Origin: Paracoccaceae bacterium
Lineage (GTDB): Bacteria > Pseudomonadota > Alphaproteobacteria > Rhodobacterales > Rhodobacteraceae
Length of the DNA stretch: 5,953 bases
NCBI GenBank assembly: GCA_003551745.1
Contig: PUNI01000538.1
Location: 1 to 5,953 of the forward strand
Direction of reading: 5' to 3'
Shown here: positions 5,780-5,953 of the stretch, piece after piece
Position numbering within the stretch: the first letter of the stretch is position 1
Layout: every line of letters begins with the position of its first letter
The notes under the pieces: model-generated
The model's input: the letters and a program-made list of their open reading frames with translations, nothing else
Databases searched by the model: none
Told to the model about the DNA's origin: nothing
Made by a program: the position numbers and the translations under genes

Positions 5780-5953
5780 TTGTATTCGGCGCCATACGCT
5801 CGCCCGCTATTCCGGGACTTTGTTCGTGGCGTCGGCAGGCGACGGTTGCGGAGAGGCCCGGTGCGGCGTCCATCCGGGGAATCCGCGGCCCGATCTGCGG
5901 TGCCAGTCAGGCCGGTCGCGGTTGGGCAGCCCGGCTGCGACCCGGCCCGCGCG

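Larger units (their letters stand above)
5657..5953. other. Non-coding region upstream of the regulator
   Basis: About 297 bases with no gene I can support. The part from 5671 to 5770 is less GC-rich than its surroundings, as expected for a promoter region, and contains the short repeats listed separately. I could not find a convincing -35/-10 pair in either direction. From about 5820 to the end the sequence is very GC-rich, with open frames on both strands but no start, ribosome site or recognisable protein. Confidence 0.5.

Noticed and set aside
5807..5953. 48-codon - strand frame entering from the right edge and ending at TAG (5807-5809)
   Set aside because: The translation is Arg/Pro/Gly-rich with no recognisable motif; it could be the tail of an upstream gene, but nothing distinguishes it from chance.

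Overview
The window looks like high-GC alphaproteobacterial DNA, possibly Rhodobacteraceae or a relative. That placement is an inference from base composition, dense gene packing and protein style; no marker gene is present. Two transcription units converge. At the left, on the + strand, is the C-terminal three quarters of a thiamine diphosphate (ThDP) dependent decarboxylase of the benzoylformate decarboxylase family (1-1296). It enters from outside the window, so its N-terminus is not visible.

From about 5656 down to 1427, on the - strand, is a tightly packed, apparently operonic cluster. It begins with a soluble regulator that has an OmpR/SARP-type winged-helix N-terminus and a TPR-like C-terminus (4007-5656). 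Next is an open frame with a 13-fold Ala-Gln tract (3538-4017). Next is a short PAP2/vanadium-haloperoxidase-like catalytic domain (3055-3519). Last is a subtilisin-family (S8) serine peptidase with no visible signal peptide (1427-3058). The first two genes overlap by 11 nt, and the last two by ATGA. The Ala-Gln frame and the PAP2 frame lie in the same reading frame, separated by one TAG codon. They may be one gene broken by an amber codon, or one protein made by readthrough.

The 297 bases upstream of the regulator (5657-5953) hold no supportable gene. They do contain several short repeats: a heptamer pair with 11-bp period, which resembles SARP operators, and a compact GGAAAT/ATTTCC dyad next to the start codon. 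The 130 bases between the convergent units hold only a weak hairpin.

The most interesting content is the regulator / PAP2-haloperoxidase-like / cytosolic S8 protease cassette, which I do not recognise as a described system, and the single in-frame amber inside it. The decarboxylase is also notable because several residues of the classic benzoylformate pocket are changed, including the position known to separate benzoylformate decarboxylase from pyruvate decarboxylase specificity.
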